Source of the DNA: Candidatus Hebobacteria bacterium
Lineage (GTDB): Bacteria; Armatimonadota; Hebobacteria; Hebobacterales; Hebobacteraceae
Direction of reading: 5' to 3'
NCBI GenBank assembly: GCA_029821885.1
Contig: JALGXV010000024.1
Span: forward strand, 1 to 40,327
Length of the DNA: 40,327 bases
The position numbers were made by a program, and so were the translations under genes. The notes under the pieces are model-generated. The model worked only from the letters and a program-made list of their open reading frames with translations, was not told where the DNA came from and ran no database searches. Shown here in pieces: positions 39,894 to 40,327 of this stretch. Positions within the stretch are counted from its first letter, which is position 1; every line of letters starts with the position of its first letter.

Positions 39894-39917
39894 TATCACT
39901 GGCCCTTGACGGGCACA
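39870..39917. repeat. Perfect 24-base tandem duplication at the insertion-sequence end
   Basis: Units 39870-39893 and 39894-39917 are identical and each ends in CCCTTGACGGGCACA, the outer end of the right inverted repeat. It indicates a doubled end, left by a previous insertion, an excision, or slippage. Confidence 0.85.
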
Positions 39918-40065
39918 CGAGGGATCATTCTCCTTATCTCGGTCGTGCCGAAGCGATACGGACGATCTCACGCCCGGCGCGCGGCCCGGAGACTATAACC
40001 CACTCGGCGACAAGGAAGACACCTCAGACAAGCCAACACATACTATAGGAGCGATACCAGCACAG
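39918..40065. other. Short intergenic segment at the right edge
   Basis: No gene is seen in these 148 bases between the insertion sequence and the partial gene. Composition becomes less GC-rich here. Confidence 0.4.
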
Positions 40066-40327
40066 TCAGGCAGGCTCCACGGGCGGTTGACAAGCACATT
40101 TGTGCTCAAGTTGCTGAAGTTGAGATTCCCTTTGCCGGGTGAACTCACGCCCTCTTCCCGTTACGATTGACTTGTCTTCCTCAATAGCACCGATCAGTTG
40201 CATCAACTTCCAGGCGCTGTTATCCCATCTCATCTCGTAGCCTCTGGTGCGGGCATTCTGCTCCATTTCGAAACGCTCTTTCTCATTGAACACCAAGTAG
40301 TCAAGTCCCTGCGCAATCTGATCCACC
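40066..40327 (-). CDS. Partial protein C-terminus, possibly a glycosyltransferase
   Basis: Eighty-six residues are visible and the frame runs off the right edge, so the true start is outside. The segment ERFEMEQNARTRGYEMRWDNSAWKLM resembles the last helices of family 4 glycosyltransferases, where a conserved Asn-Ala-Arg is followed by a Trp/Tyr-containing helix, but the catalytic part is missing and the call is weak. The tail is Gln/Glu-rich and ends CACQPPVEPA. Base composition is less GC-rich than the rest of the window and codons such as AAG/AAA and TTG are commoner, which may mean different ancestry. Direction is toward the insertion sequence. Confidence 0.45.
   Translation of the reverse strand, partial: VDQIAQGLDYLVFNEKERFEMEQNARTRGYEMRWDNSAWKLMQLIGAIEEDKSIVTGRGREFTRQRESQLQQLEHKCACQPPVEPA

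Noticed and set aside
40090-40120. Operator or terminator at AGCACA-TT-TGTGCT near the right edge
   Set aside because: The 6-bp dyad lies inside the coding frame of the partial gene and has no U-tract, so chance is the simplest reading.

Overview
This is a GC-rich window, by eye well above 60% G+C, from what looks like an uncultured diderm bacterium. Wza-like export protein, Wzz-like chain regulator and a possible lipoprotein argue for an outer membrane. A protein with three SLH domains argues for an S-layer attached to the wall. That combination fits Armatimonadota or a similar SLH-bearing diderm phylum; this is inference, because no rRNA or other marker gene is present. No tRNA, rRNA or CRISPR array was seen.

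Layout. (1) 1-2.2 kb: a mobile-element edge with a small promoter-driven gene, two arrays of 11-bp direct repeats and an intact tyrosine recombinase. (2) 2.5-6.0 kb: a secreted alkaline-phosphatase-superfamily enzyme, a radical SAM/SPASM enzyme and a cysteine-rich two-cluster ferredoxin-like protein. (3) 6.2-9.7 kb: a sigma70-type promoter driving ketoreductase, ketosynthase and a chain-length-factor-like ketosynthase without catalytic residues. (4) 9.8-14.6 kb, minus strand: three glycosyltransferases (one with a disrupted C-terminus) and a membrane phosphodiesterase-like protein. (5) 15.5-24.5 kb: two GNAT-type acyltransferases, a Wzx flippase, an ATP-grasp ligase, a NodB-type deacetylase, a WaaL/Wzy-like protein and a clan GH-A hydrolase. 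(6) 24.5-29.7 kb, minus strand: a Wzz/BY-kinase-like fusion lacking kinase residues, an SLBB export protein and a second phosphodiesterase-like protein. (7) 30.0-34.4 kb: an SLH-anchored GH-A hydrolase, a subtilisin and a FabI enoyl reductase. (8) 34.5-37.1 kb, minus strand: initiating sugar-phosphate transferase, ACP, AcpS and a double-hotdog dehydratase. (9) 37.4-40.3 kb: a zinc phospholipase C-like protein, a radical SAM remnant abutting a 1.37-kb insertion sequence, and a partial gene at the right edge.

The most interesting point is that a nearly complete, dedicated type II fatty-acid/polyketide set (KS, CLF-like KS, KR, ER, DH, ACP, AcpS) is split among three transcription units inside a complete Wzx/Wzy-type exopolysaccharide locus. 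Placing ACP and AcpS directly behind the initiating sugar transferase, together with a polysaccharide deacetylase and two GNAT-type transferases, suggests an acylated surface glycan. The logic resembles rhizobial Nod-factor synthesis (NodA/B/E/F) but with a full reductive cycle and polymer export machinery. That product is a hypothesis; the sequence shows only the enzymes and their arrangement.
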